Of a DNA stretch of 64,000 nt, positions 29,679-42,293 are shown in pieces. A model generated the notes under the pieces. That model was not told the origin of the DNA. It saw nothing but the letters and a program-made list of their open reading frames with translations, and searched no databases. The position numbers and the translations under genes were made by a program. How positions within the stretch are numbered: position 1 is the stretch's first letter; every line of letters begins with the position of its first letter. Source of the DNA: Eublepharis macularius (Eukaryota; Chordata; Lepidosauria; Squamata; Eublepharidae); NCBI RefSeq assembly GCF_028583425.1, contig NC_072800.1, positions 94,209,001 to 94,273,000 of the forward strand, written 5' to 3'.

Positions 29679-31835
29679 CTGCAGAAGGGCAAAGCAGCGA
29701 TTAGTGCAGAGCGGAAAGAAAATCTGCAAGGAAACCAACGTGGAAACCGACCGACAACAGAGGCAGTCACTGTGCAATCTCTGGAAAGGAAGGAGGTGGC
29801 CGGAAAGGCAGCACAAGTCACAGGGACCCACAACCCAGGTGGCCCAGGAGGCCCGGCTCTGGGGAGGACCTGCGAGTGGCCCAAACCCTCTTCGCTGGGA
29901 AAGGGAAAGGCTTTCCTCCCAAAGGCCAGCGGTGCGCTTCAGGAGAGCCCTGGGTCCACAGGCTTGAGTGAGTTTCCCACTAGGATTATTATTAATAATA
30001 GTGCTGCTATTCAAGGGCAGACTGGGGAGAAACAGCCCCCCAAAGGAGGGAGGGGGAGCCTGCCCAGCAGCCCCCCCCCACAGGGCAGGGGGTGTCCTTC
30101 TTCCCTGAGGCTCTGGCGGGGGGCATCCCCCCAGGCCACTGCCTCAGTGGGACTTCCAATGGCTGTCATGTAGGCCATCAGCACATGTTGGGAGACCCAG
30201 AGCCAACCCATGGGAAACCAGGTCTCGCTTGGCTCTTGTCAGAGTCCACGACAGCACTGAGCTAGATGGACCAACAGCCAGGTGTGGTGTAAGGCAGGTT
30301 TTCATGTGCAAAATGAGATCCCAGCCTAAGGGACAGCAATGCAATTGAACAATATTGTTCTGTAACAGAGAGTTTGGGGCCCTTTGGGGAGAACAGTGGG
30401 CCGTAAATGTTTTAAACCAATCAATGACAGAATTAGCCCCTGCACCCTCAAGAACAACGAATACTCCGTTTACTGCTTCAGGTTCAGCAAGAAGTGACAG
30501 AAACGGGTGAGAGGAAGGCTCCGGCTGGCTGTGTGCTGCTTTGGAAGCGGAGGACTGGCTAGTAACCGGGGGGCTGCAGCTGCCCACTCTGTTTAAGCAA
30601 CGATCCTCCCAGCCAGTGCCAGACCCTTACAGAGAAACCTCTAGCCCCGGCCTGCTTCTGCACTCGTCCTTCAGCCCAGCACCACCTCCAAGAGGCCTCT
30701 CAAGCCAAGGAATCCCACTGCAAATGAGTTATGGCCGCGGCGGGGATGGAAGCCAAAGAATTTCCCAGCTGAGCTGCCTGCCAAGTTATTGGCTGCCAGT
30801 CCTAACACCCACTTGTGGTCTGTTACAGGGACTGTTTTTATTAGCATCTCGTCAGCATCTGCCACTACTTGTTTGCTTCCTGAAAAAGCCCAGATCTATC
30901 TATAGACCAAGCCAGAAGCTCTGCAGAGACCTCCTCTCTGTATTGGACAATGACACCATCTTTCCAGCAAGCCGCTCTCTCCGCTCCATTCGCGGCACCC
31001 CACTGGAGCTGGCTCACTTTCCCTTGGAGCAAGAGTCTACAAGGAGCCCCTAATCCAAGCAGGGAACAGATGCAGAAAGACTCACTTTGGAGAGGTACAT
31101 TTATGCCTTGCGGCCATGAAGGGGGCCTCCACGAGAGGGTTCCCAGGTGAGCTCCCACCCAGGCCCTGGCCAAACCCAGACCTGCTTCCGCACACGGGCT
31201 GCCTCAGGTGCCTGCAGGCCAAGCTGGGGCAGTGCTTGACCTTCCTGGGCTTGGAGAGTCCTCCATTATGCCCCCGGCATCATCTCCAAGGCACACACAC
31301 ATGCCATATACACCCAGCGCAACTAATTGTAGCTTTCTAATCCAACAGCCATCAGCCCCTCCCTTGGAGGGGGGAATTCCAGTATTTCCCCCCCCCCTTC
31401 CGTGCAGATATCTTCCTCTCTCCCCCTTCCACAACAAAGAAAAACTGTGATATTTTTTCCACAAAGCAGACTGAAAATCTCAAAACACAGCCTAGGCAAA
31501 GGTTCTCAGATGGAGTATTGCAACTCACGCATGCAGACCACGCAGCCTCTGGGTAGCGGTAGCAGCCTCCAGTGTAGAGCTATGAGATTACCGCCACTCT
31601 CTGAAAAAGCAGCAGTAGCCAGCCAGAAACTCTGCAAGGAGCCCAGCCATCTTTTCTTTGTTGCCTTCCTCCCAAACAAAAACAACTTCCGCTTTGACAC
31701 CTATGAATTGCACAATTAAGCTCTTTTCACCCCCCAGGTCTAAAGGAGAAAGCAGTAGCAAGAGATTGGGCCCAAAGCCATTGAGGAAAATTTCCTCCAG
31801 GCCTTGAAAACTCCGGAGTCTCTGACCAGGTGAAT

Positions 31836-32090
31836 AGATCCAGAGGAGTTAGCTGTGTTGGTCTGTAGTTGCAAAATAGTAAAGAGTCCAGTGACACCTT
31901 TAAGACTAACCAACTTTATTGTAGTATAAGCTTTCGAGAACCACAGCTCTCTTCATCAGATGTATCACCAGCTTTCGAGCTCACTTCTTCAGATACCTTC
32001 TTTTTCTTCAGAGATGAGCTGCGACTCATGAAAGCTTATAACCTACCACAAATTTTGTTAGTCTTATAGGTGCTACTGAACTCTTGCTCT
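31836..32090. repeat. foldback-family retroposon copy F3 (chimeric)
   Basis: It begins AGATCCAGAGGAGTTAGC and 'gtaaagagtccagtgacacc' with AATAAA on the minus strand, as in the other copies. After the loop, however, it switches to the variant arm ('gctcacttcttcagatacct' and 'ctcatgaaagcttataacct'). It therefore joins two subfamilies in one element. Confidence 0.8.
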
Positions 32091-32269
32091 TTTCCCCTGG
32101 GGCTGACAGCCTGGCTCAGACCAACAGCAGCCCACTGGAACTCAAACCACAGAGGTCAGCACTGGCAGAAACGATGCAAGCAGGAGAAAGACGTTCAATA
32201 CCCAAGAGAGACGCCACTTGACATAAGAACTGCTCAGTCTCAAGACCGTTTGAGTAGAGTTTGTTGTAG

Positions 32270-32350
32270 TCATTGATTTAAAACATTCGTATCCTGCTTT
32301 TCCACCCAGTAAGAGCTCTTAAGGCAGTGAACAATTAAAAATTCACTTTA
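32270..32350 (-). repeat. LINE 3'-end fragment
   Basis: The plus strand reads 'cattcgtatcctgcttttcc', 'acccagtaagagctcttaag' and 'gcagtgaacaatt', the reversed 3' end of an L2-like element. Confidence 0.5.
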
Positions 32351-33599
32351 AAGTAGCACACGCACACACAATCACACGAAACCAGCAATTAAAAACACAC
32401 AAGGAAGAGGGAACCCCAGATGAAACGGAAGTCTTCACCTGCTAGTTGCCAATACGTGAGGCAGAGATCAGAGGCTGGGTGACGCTGGCTCTGAAGTGAC
32501 TGCTTGGCCTGCGCGTGATTCCAGCCGCTGACTCCAGGTGGAGGACCACAGCGGGAAGGGGCTGCTGAGCCCTCTCTGCAGAGCAGGCTCCGTGTGGCAG
32601 ACAAACGGAACAAGCACCTGTATGCTTTCCCCCAGCCTTCTCCTCCAGGGACGCTGCCATTTCCAAATGTGAAAATGCAGCTCAGCTCTCCCTCGAGAAC
32701 TTGAACAGCACAAATCATGTTTTGTTCTCAAGTACCGGAGCCCCAATCCTTCCCTTTCCGTTAAGAAAAGCCTGGATGTGCAGACCCCTTTCGCAGACGC
32801 TGCAGCTGTAGATCCTTCCGGATCAAGGACAAGAGGTGGCTGGGCTAGATGGTTCACTAATGGGGGAGCTGCGACACCAAAACACACAGAAATCTACAGA
32901 CAGTTCAACTACTGGCTTGTAAAAAGCAGCTATCATCTAAAAGGAAGCATTTGCACACTTGCCTGGCAATAATCTTAAAAGGGAAAAGCGGAAGGAAGGT
33001 GATTTTCCTATTTCCAGCCCTGAGCCCAGCTCCCAGTTGCAAGCACTCGTCTTCAGGTTGCAAAAGGCACTTTGCTTCACGGCGCTCAGCTTTCTGTCTC
33101 CATCCCTTTGACCCTCTCCCTGGCAGTGTATTAATAGCAGCCAGCTTCAGAGGTCGCCTTTGGAAAAATTCAAGTCTATTCCCTGATACTCGTGACGCTC
33201 GATACAGGCGAAACGCCTTTCTCTGCCCCCAAACTGATGAAATGGGTTCCCATCTTCCTTGACAGATCTGTTAAGCCTGAGATTTTCTAAGCCGAATGGA
33301 GACATCCACGGGAATAAGAAAGGACTGTGAATGAGCCACCCGCTTAACCCAGTGAACACGACACAGGGCTTCTAGGAAAGGTGACTGCAAAGATCAAACT
33401 GAAGTTTCCAGTCACCGAGGCCTTCAGCCAGGACTCCTACTAAACGTGCCCAAACCAGCATAGCTGAATATCATGTGCATGCTCAGCCTTTCGAGTGCCC
33501 ACGCACGTGGCAACCCTTTGCTTATTTGGTTTTGCATTTATTTCGACATTCAACTCGTCTCGCTATCGAGGGCCCAACAGGCTTTCATCATTCTCCCCC

Positions 33600-33810
33600 T
33601 GTCCGTTTAATCCTCCTAACAGCCTACTGAGGTGAGCTGCAGAGAGTGCCAGGCGCAAGGTCAACCAGGAAACGTGCCCAGCGGAGCGGGAACTTGAACC
33701 GGGCCTGCCCACAACCAGGGAAGCCTTCAAAAGGCAAGGGGAAGGAGGGCCGAGGAGGAAGAGCCAAGCTGTGCTCTCGGTGAAGGAGACGCATTTCCAA
33801 GAGTCTCCCT
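33600..33810 (-). repeat. MIR-like/SINE piece; left member of an inverted duplicate
   Basis: The left half is MIR-like (a 'gaacttgaaccgggcctgcc' B-box region). The right half, 33700-33805, is the inverted counterpart of 34740-34860. Confidence 0.55.
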
Positions 33811-33859
33811 CTCCTCCCCCTCGTAAGACGCCTGCCATTCACATCTTCGCAAAAGCCCT

Positions 33860-36615
33860 GCCTTCCAAGGCACCCAAAAGCAGGGACAGGGGGGACTCAA
33901 CCAGCAAACAACTCCGCGCCATCCTCTCTCGGACAGTCCTTCAAATACTTGAAGAGGGCTACCGTATCACCTCTCCAGGCTAAACATACCGAGCTCCTTC
34001 AACCTCGCCTCACAGGACTTGGGTCTTCCCTCACCAGCGTTGCCCTCCTCTGGACATGTTCCAGCTTGTCTACATCCTTCTGAAACTGTGGTGCCCCAAA
34101 CTGAACACAATACCCTAGGTGGGGGTCTAACCAGAGCGGAGTCGAGCGATACCATCACTTCTCGTGATCTGGACACTCTGCTTCCATTGATGCAGCCCAA
34201 AACCGCATTGGCCTTTCTAGCTGCCACATCACACTGCTGACTCATGTTCAGCGTATGGTCTTATGAAGACCCCTGAATCCTTCTGGTACGTACTACTGCC
34301 AAGACAAGTCTCCCCCATCCTACAATTGTGCCTTTGATTTCTATCTAAACGCAGAACTTTGCATTTATTTCTGTTGAAATTTATTTTGTTAGTTTTCACC
34401 CAGTTTTCCAGCCTTCAAGATCATCCTAAATACGATTCTCTCCTTGACTGTATTATCTACCTCTCCCAATTTCGTATAGTCTGCAAATTTAATGAGCATC
34501 CCCTCTAGTCCTTCATGCAAGTCACTTATAAAGATGTTGAACAACACGGGGCCCAGGGCACACCCCTGAGACACTCCAATTGTCGCTCCTCTCCAAGAGG
34601 ATGAGGAACCATTAACAAGGACTTTTGGGGTGTGATCCGTCAACCAGCTACAGATCCACCTAACAGTGGTAGGATCCAAAACATATTTTCCCAACTGGTC
34701 AAATGGAGAGGAGGGGCATTATTCCTACACTCTCTTCCCTCTGGCTTTCAGCTGTGTCTCCTTCATCGGGTGTGCAGCTTGGCTCTTCCTCCTCAGCCCT
34801 CCTTCCTCAGGCCTTTGAAAGGCGTCCCTGGCTGTGGGCAGGCCTGGGCTCTGCTTCCCAGTCCACACATTGGAGGCTGTCCGCCCCCCCCCCCCCCGGA
34901 GACGCCAGGCCCCTCAGTCCCTCCCCTAGACCCTCCCAGGGTCTGCACACTGATTCCATCTTTTCTAAATAATCAAGGACTGACTGATGATTTGTTCTGA
35001 ACCCTTTCCAGGTACAGATGTCAAGCTGACCGGCCAGTAATTACCTGGATCCTCTTTCCCCCCCTTCTTGAAGTGGGACATGTGCCCACCTTCTTCTTCT
35101 GGCACCTCTCCGTTCTCCAAGAATTCTCAAATATGACAGAGGCCCCAAAATTACACCTGCAAGTTCCTTCAGTACCCCAGGATGCAATACATTTAGCACC
35201 GAAGCTAAATGTATTTCGTTTAAAGAAGCCAGGTGTTTATGTATTACCCCTGTGCCTATCCTAGGCCGCAATTCCCTTCCTTCATGTGTTCTTTTTGCCA
35301 GGTTGAGTAGTTTCCCTCACAAGAGATGGAGACAAAGAAGGAAATAAGCAGTTCTGCCCTCTCTTTATCACCAGTTAAAATATCACTTTCCTCTCCCTGC
35401 CGTGGGCCTAACATTCCCTTGTTCTTTTTCTTGCTCCGAACATAACCAAATAACCCTTTTTTTGGTTGTGTTTAGCATCTCTCTTTAGCCTGAGCCAATA
35501 CCGCGCTTTAGCCTTTCTAACACTCTCCCCCTACAAGCACTGGCTGTTTGTTTATATTCATCCCTTGGTTATACAGTCCTTATTCCATTTCTTAAATGTG
35601 TCTCTTTAAATTTCCAGACCTTTAGAAAGCTGTTTATGAAGCCACCCCGGCTTCCCATTTTTCCTTCTCACTGGAATCGTTTGTGATTGTGCCTTCAGTA
35701 TCTTGCTCTTAAGAAACTCCCACACATCTTGAACTCCCTTCTCCTTGAGCATTTCCGAGTTTGGGATTCTACCTGGCGTAACTCGGAGCTTGTTAAAAAT
35801 AGCTTCTCTAAAATCCAGCCTACACGTCTGACTATGTTCAGTTTTTCCCTTGCTCAAGAAGATCTTAAACTCCAAAAGTACATGGTCACCACTACCTCAG
35901 CTGCCCGCTGTTTTCATCTCATCAACCAGTTCTTCCCAGTTGGTGACAATCAGGACCAAGACAGCAGGCCTCCTCGTTTCCTTCTCCAGTCTGGAAGATG
36001 AAGTTGTCAGCAAGACAAGACAGGGCCTTCCTTACATTTAGACCTCACATTTTTAGCAGTTTGACTTCCAACAGGTATCAGGGTAATTGAAATTTCCCGT
36101 GATGTCCTATCTCTGAAAATTTTGTAATCTGGTCTAGCAGTATATCATCCAAGCCCTCTGCCTGACCTGGCAGTCTGTAGCAGACCCCCACCATAATATC
36201 ACTATTATTTCTTTCTCCTTTTATTTTTACCCAGAGACTCTCAACTGACCATCAATGCTCAGATTCATGTATTTCTTCGCAAGTGTAACATCCTTCACGT
36301 ATTGCTGCTCCTCCCCCTTTCCTTATTTGTCTATCCCTTTTAAACAAGTCGTATCCCTCAATCCAAGCATTCCAATTGTGAGTCTCATCCCACCAAGTTT
36401 CAGTAATGCTTATTAGGTCACAGTCCCCTTCCTGTATAAAGACTTCAAGTTCCTCTTGTTTGTTTCCCATATTCTGTGCTGGAATCCATGGTTTATGCCC
36501 CCCCCTCGGCTGCCTGACTATTGTCCGTACCTCCAAATTAACGGGTCCCTGCATATGTGCCCCTCCCTGCTCACCATTAGTGCTCTTCTTTCCAGTTATT
36601 GGTGACATACTAGCT
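33860..36615 (-). mobile_element. degraded CR1 LINE (endonuclease to C-terminus)
   Basis: On the minus strand, in order, there is an endonuclease piece (LISITETWWDETHNWNAWIE and GYDLFKRDRQIRKGGG, 36608-36252), middle pieces (35875-35606 and 35271-35041), and a reverse transcriptase piece ([20 protein letters not shown] and [15 protein letters not shown], 34694-34389). Last is the C-terminal part (MSQQCDVAARKANAVLGCIN, 34245-33967). The YADD-type active site reads FADY, so a catalytic aspartate is lost. An unrelated segment of about 250 bases interrupts it at 34722-34975. Confidence 0.85.
34722..34975 (+). repeat. insertion in CR1; right member of an inverted duplicate
   Basis: The segment 'gcttggctcttcctcctcag', 'ccctccttcctcaggccttt' and 'ccctggctgtgggcaggcct' is the reverse complement, with mismatches, of 33700-33805. 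It splits the CR1 element and carries a poly-C run at 34886-34898. Confidence 0.7.
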
Positions 36616-36619
36616 TAAC

Positions 36620-37300
36620 CTAGCTTAACTAGACTATTTTATTTGTGTTTTTACATTTCTGAAAATGAGCTTTTACAGGAACATTCATTGAGCATGGCCC
36701 TACAAAATATTCAAAATTCTTATTATCAATGTTTTAAGTCGGAGTATATTTTGAGCAGTAATCTGTAGGCTTTATACATATTTTTAACACAGGAATCGGC
36801 AGCACCTTAGTAAAAAAAATTGTATGGCTGATCAATGATGAAGACAGCTTTGTCAAAATACATTTCACCTTTTAGCTTAGAACTGACGGCATGAGAGTTT
36901 TATGTTATGATTGTTTTGTTACACATACAGTAATTAAGGGGGTTGATCTTTTAACACCGTTTTACAATGTTTTTAATCTGATAACTTATTTTCAGATGCT
37001 CAATTTTATCTGCTATGCTCTGGATGGGTTTTTTTTTTAATTCTGGACTTTGATTAACAACTTTTAAGGTTGTATGTTTTTATGATGTTTTATTCTGTAA
37101 GGCAGTTTGGGCAGGTTCCCTGAAGAGGCAGCATAAAACCTGTCTAAATATTTATTAAAGGGTGCTGATGTATTAGTTTAGAATTAAAAGCACGGTGTTA
37201 AAAGCACGGTGAGGAACGTGGCCTCAGAGGACACAGTCTTTCTGCAGGACCTGCTGGCGGGCACTGTTCTCCCCGCCTGGCATCTGAGGTCCTATTACTG
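36620..37300. other. A/T-rich intronic stretch
   Basis: The DNA is markedly A/T-rich next to the 5' end of the CR1 fragment. A LINE-like 3' end ('ctgtaaggcagtttgggcag') lies near 37100-37130. No gene was recognised. Confidence 0.5.
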
Positions 37301-40300
37301 ACCTATGATACTCAACGTGGCTGTTAGAAGGACTCATAAATGTGTGCAAAGGACTCTGAAACCACCACCCAAGAAGAAAGGCAGCTGGCTAGGCAAAAGG
37401 TTGGGAAAGAAGCCCAGCCCCACAGCGACTTTCAGCTGGAAAAATTATGGCCTATATCACGAGCAATTGTGCGGTTTCGTTTTCCAATTCCCACCCCCAC
37501 AACACTGCACCCAGGAAACAGCTTCCCACCTCTCCAATAACATCTCCTCTGTAGGCTATTTTTGCAGCAGAGACGAGATTATCTGTTAAGGACAAGAGAT
37601 GTTTGCAGGTGACTTTCCTATCCTATCACAGGCAGCTTTCAAACTGAGAAATAATGCAGAAGAGCCCAGCCAGCGAAGACAAAAATCCCACCTAAAACCT
37701 GGATTAAGCATACATTGCAGCCCACAGCGCAGAACAAAAAAGACCGCTTGCAGGGAGGAAGAGAAAAATATGGCTTGGAACTCTCAGAAGCTGAAAGCAG
37801 GAAAAAATGATGAAATGTGACCTATATAAGGGGAAAGAGAGCTTAAAGAAAAACAGGCAGATGTTTCACGGGAGAGAAGGTAGAAAGGGGTAAAAGGCAG
37901 CCTGCTGCCCCTTCCCTCAGGGGTTTGACTCTCTCTCGGCTTGGCCCCCAAAGGCCCACTGCGCACCGTTCCTTTCAGAGATATGCTGCACGGCACAGGC
38001 ATGGCCACCTGTGGGCTCGCAGGGAAGGATCTGCCTGAAAAGGGCTTCAGGGACAGTCCCAAGAGCTTTCTCAGCTGCTCCCTCTGCTAACAGCCGCAGG
38101 CTGCGTAGCTGCGTGTCACGCGACAGGCTCGGGAGCCCTCCAAGGAGTCCTGGTGCACTGTGCTCTCAGCTGTTAACCCTGCACCGTGAAGCTGGCACAC
38201 GCAGCTAAGCATTTGTGCACAAGCACTCAGAGCGTCTTGAATTAGTCTACCTGGCCCTGACAACTTCCCTGGTTGCATAGTCCCACTTCAACGTCCCTGC
38301 ATGGGGGCTGAGGGAATCACCGATGTCAGAGCACCCTGGGAGTTCATGGCTCAGGTGAATCTGACCTGGAGGCTTCCAGGCCCACAGCCCTGGCTCTTAA
38401 GCAAGTCCACTAAACGAGCAATGTTCTTACGAAGGAAGATTCTGTGGTTAAGGGGAAAGAAGTGGGCGCATGTGCAGGTGCCCACCCAAGCGCAAGGGGA
38501 GATCGCACGTCTGCAGAAGTCTCTGAGGAGCCCCCCCACAGGGAAATGCTGCATCAAGAGACATGCCGCCCCCACCCCTAAATTATGAATGGGCTCCACA
38601 CAGTAGAACTGAAAGTCCAACACCACAGCCGCCCTTCCAAACCTGCCCTTTCTACAGCACGTCCTCCTCAGGAGATGCAGAGAATCGCAGGACCAGGCAT
38701 GGAATAATTAAGCACAGCAGCTCACTTCGCACTGAGCCTCCTGCCTCTCCACCGCAAGGACTCCACTCTCTGCCAGTCACGGGCAGGCTAAACTGAGCCC
38801 TGCCTCCCCCGTCCACCTCTTCTATCCCTCATGCGGCAAGCAGTGGGGTATTTTGCAAAGCAGCAGCTGCTGCTGTCAGGTAGGTTAAGCGACGTGCCAG
38901 GGCTGACCTTTCAGCATGCGCGCCTCTCCAATCAAACATCATTATCAGGAGTTACCAAGCACTGAAACGTAGTTTCAAGTAACAGAAAAAGCCTCCATGG
39001 ACCACTGCGATAAAACATCTCCTGGCATCGGCAGAACTGATGCCTGCTTCCTGACACCCCTATTGCTAATTCTAGGACAGAATGCATCTTTTTATGCATG
39101 GGCAGCTTTCAGCAAGTTACTGCAGGGTTAGGTGACACCATCCAAACTTGCTACCTGGAGTGGGGGCCAGAGCTGGCCAAAGACATGTTGCAGCCCGGAC
39201 CAGGTGCACTGCACAGTTGTTGAAGGGTCTCCCAGGACCCCTCGAGATGTTGTGAGGATCAGCATGCAGAATCAAAAGCTGCAAGCCCAGCATGCCTGAG
39301 ACCCGCCCAAGGGCTTTCCTGATGGCACCATGGAGGCCACGGTTAAAGGCAAGGCAGCTGCCCAGCCCACAGCCCAAGGCCAAACCCCCAGCACTTCCCC
39401 AGCCAGAGTTTTTCAGTTTGCACAGGGGAATGGGGTGTGGAGGACTGTTTAACCCAGGAAGGTCTGATTCTGACCACCTTGGCAGGAACACATCGAAATA
39501 CTGGCCAAACCAGGCTTGCGGCTCGATTCCCAAGCACTTGGAGAAAGGAGGACAGCGAGGAACGGCTTGAAGCCTGTGGTCCTGTTTTCCAGTTGCACTC
39601 AAGAATGAAGACTACTGTAAACTGTAGCTGTTCTTTGCCTTCCTGGCCAATAAAGGTTTTATAAGCCCCTTTGGTCCCCTTATTCTGAGCTGTTTCCCAG
39701 CCCTGCCAGTCACTCAAGCAGCGCTCAGCCTCACGCTTCTCTTCGTGCTCTGCTGCATTCACAGGGCTGTGCTTTTTATTTGTCACAAAGCAGCAAGCAA
39801 AGCTGCTGGGAATCCAAGCGAGAGCCAGGCTGTCTCAAAGGTCAAGGGGGCTAGTGGGACCTTCTCATTCTCTGCCCTCAACAGGCGGATCTGAGGGTGA
39901 CAACCGCAAGAGGCAGCTAAACACTTTTGCCTGCAACTCGCCTGCCCCTTCGCAAGCTGCCCAGATCACTCTGGCAGAAATCCACCCAGCAGCCCATTGG
40001 CAGCCGCTCCTTTGCGGCTAAACGGCCAGACACAAGGTGACCACACACCGACAAGCTCTTGCCTGGGATCCAGTTGACCCCAGGCTGGAGGGCCATGAGT
40101 GATCGTCAAGAGATGAGGCGGCAGGGCCAGGTGACAATCTGAGGAGATCAAGGTGGTGTGCTATGAGCAGCCACTTCGGAGAACCAAGGCAAGGGAGCAT
40201 GGGATATCTAGAGACCTTGCACCATCACAGCAGGCGGGCCACCATGACAACTTCCACAGACTACCTTTTAGTGCCATGCGAATGCAAGAGGAGCCCTGCT

Positions 40301-41429
40301 GGACCAAGCCATTGGTCTGGGCCAGAGTTCTGCCTGGTGCCCCTGGAAGCTACAAACACAGCACAACACGGGCGAGGCTCCCCTGTGTTGCAAGGCAAAC
40401 TCTCCCTTGCCCAGTAAGTCCACCTGGTCCCTGGGTGGAGCTTTCCACGTGCAAAGAGCTTTCCAGCCTTCTCTGTCCACTCCCTTAATACTGCTGCAAG
40501 CAAGACCACTTGGCCTTTGGGACCACTCCTTCAAGGCTGCACATGGAAGGCGGTTCACAGGACACTTCTCCAGCATATGCCACCTCGACAGTTTCGATTA
40601 GTTGTGCTGGAGGGTTTGCTAAAACTGCAGACTGGGGGGGGGGGGAACCAAGGGAAAGCGCTTGAACAAAATAAACCTACCCAAGCTCGTGCTTTGTAAC
40701 ATCATAAACTAGCAAGCACTGCACAACTGAAGAAAGTAAGAGGGACCCGACTTCCATCTCCTTCCTACAGAAGCACAAACAACACTTAGTTCTCTGGCAT
40801 AGACCTGACATCTCCTACTGCCTCTTCTCGAGTCCCCAGCAGCAGCCCCCTGCCCACATCTCTACTTATTCCCCACAGAGCTCCCCTGGTGTTGCCACCA
40901 GGGACCCCTTCCACACTGACTGCTGTAAACTCCACTCCTGATGTCCTGGTGTGTTTTTCTAGAGAAAACTTGAGAGGCAGCTCCACCACCCCCTTCTCTC
41001 ATTAGCTGAACACAAAGTCTCTTGAGCTCCGCACCATCTTCCCCAAACAGATCGACCACGTTCAGGTTGAAAAAATCTGCCCTGACTCCCAGTGAGAAAG
41101 GCAGACTATAAACAACAAACAAACAAATAAAACTAGTATCTTTTAGTAATCTGGATCCGCGGTTCTCAAGCCTGCTGTGACAAGCTTCTGAATTGGCTGT
41201 ACTTTTGGAGAACACCCCGGCAAAGTAACCCCACGTTACCTCCCCCCCCTCTACTTACCCCACAGAGGTCTCTGATTAGTTGACAACGAACAAGTTTACA
41301 TTTTTATGTTTTCCATTTTTACATGAATAGCCTAATGTTCATCAGCTTTCCCTTTCCCCGACAGGCTAGCATGGCCCCCTGGGAGTTGCTACCGAGGGCC
41401 AAGGGACCCACAAGAACAGTATGTCAAGT

Positions 41430-41640
41430 AGTAAAGAGCCCAGTAGCACCTTTAAGACTAACCAACTTTATTGTAGCATAAGCTTTCGAGAACCACAGCT
41501 CTGTGGTTCTCAAAAGCTGACGATGCATCTGATGAAGAGAGCTGTGGTTCTCGGAAGCTTGTGCCTATATAAAGTTGGTTAGTCTTAAAGGTGCCACTGG
41601 ACTCTTTACTATTTTGCAATTACAGACTAACTCCTCTGGA
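41430..41640. repeat. foldback retroposon copy F4 with imperfect target duplication
   Basis: Both arms are present ('taaagagcccagtagcacct' and its complement ending 'ggactctttactattttgca'), with AATAAA on the minus strand in the left arm. The flanks 'agtatgtcaagta' (41418-41430) and 'agtaggtcaagtg' (41641-41653) agree at 11 of 13 positions, consistent with an aged target-site duplication. Confidence 0.8.
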
Positions 41641-42034
41641 AGTAGGTCAAGTGGCACAGAAGGCTCTGGGGAAAGAATAGGCACACGGCAGGGAACACCC
41701 TCTCCCCCTCTAACATGGCGGACCTCAGATATATGGTTTTGAAATGTACTTGGCTTGTACAAGGGGGTGGGAAGCTCATTCTTGCCCCTCTTCTTGCATG
41801 CTGCCCACCCCCATGGCCCACAGTTCTGGAAGGCTCATCAATACTGAACACTAGAGCTTTCGGGGACTGCAGGCAGCAACCGACAAGTGCTGCTTATGGG
41901 ATCTTCTCCATTCAGCGCAGCAGCGGATCAAACCAGACAAAATCATGTTTTTCAGTCCCGAGTTCTGAATTTCAACCATCTGGCATGACTGGGACCCAAC
42001 CCCCTTTTAAGCACGCATGATTTCCAGCCCTTAC

Positions 42035-42293
42035 CTGGCGGTGGGGGGTGAGGAGGGGGCATTTGGTGGTGCATCATGGGATACGGAGGCGGTTGCTGGG
42101 GAGGCATCAGGCCCGGGTGTCCAGGCGTCCCCAGGGGGTTCATGCCCGGGCCACTGGAATGCTGGTGAGACTGCTGAGCGTTCTGACTGTGCTGCTGCTC
42201 CAGCTGCTGGCGAGCTCGCAATTCCGCGTATTTCAGCTGCTCCATGTGAAAGTTCTGGCGCTCCGTCAGCAGCTGCTGCCTCTGCTGCTCCAG
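42035..42293 (-). CDS. SMARCC1: SMARCC1 exon: end of coiled coil and Gln/His/Pro-rich region
   Basis: This exon encodes LEQQRQQLLTERQNFHMEQL, KYAELRARQQLEQQHSQNAQ, a His/Ser/Gly stretch, and PGLMPPQQPPPYPMMHHQMP with a PPHPPPP end, then the first base of Gly. The first 35 or so residues are the end of the C-terminal coiled coil shared by SMARCC1 and SMARCC2. SMARCC1 is favoured over SMARCC2 by the HMEQLKYAELRARQQ followed by the GHPG-MMPHQQPPPYP-like region. The acceptor is 'tccttag' and the donor GTAAGG. In the BAF core, paired SMARCC subunits act as a scaffold, and this helical part packs against other core subunits. Confidence 0.97.

Larger units (their letters stand above)
29679..42034 (-). 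other. SMARCC1: SMARCC1 12.4-kb intron
   Basis: The donor is GTAAGG at 42034 and the acceptor at 29679. The intron carries SINE tail pieces (30160-30300 and 32800-32850), foldback F3 (31836-32090), a LINE tail (32270-32350), a 3-kb degraded CR1 (33860-36615) with an inverted duplicate around it, an A/T-rich stretch (36620-37200) and foldback F4 (41430-41640). At 39640-39660 a plus-strand 'ccaataaaggttttataag' resembles a polyadenylation context of unknown origin. Nothing else was recognised in 30310-31830, 37200-39400 or 39800-41420. Confidence 0.85.
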
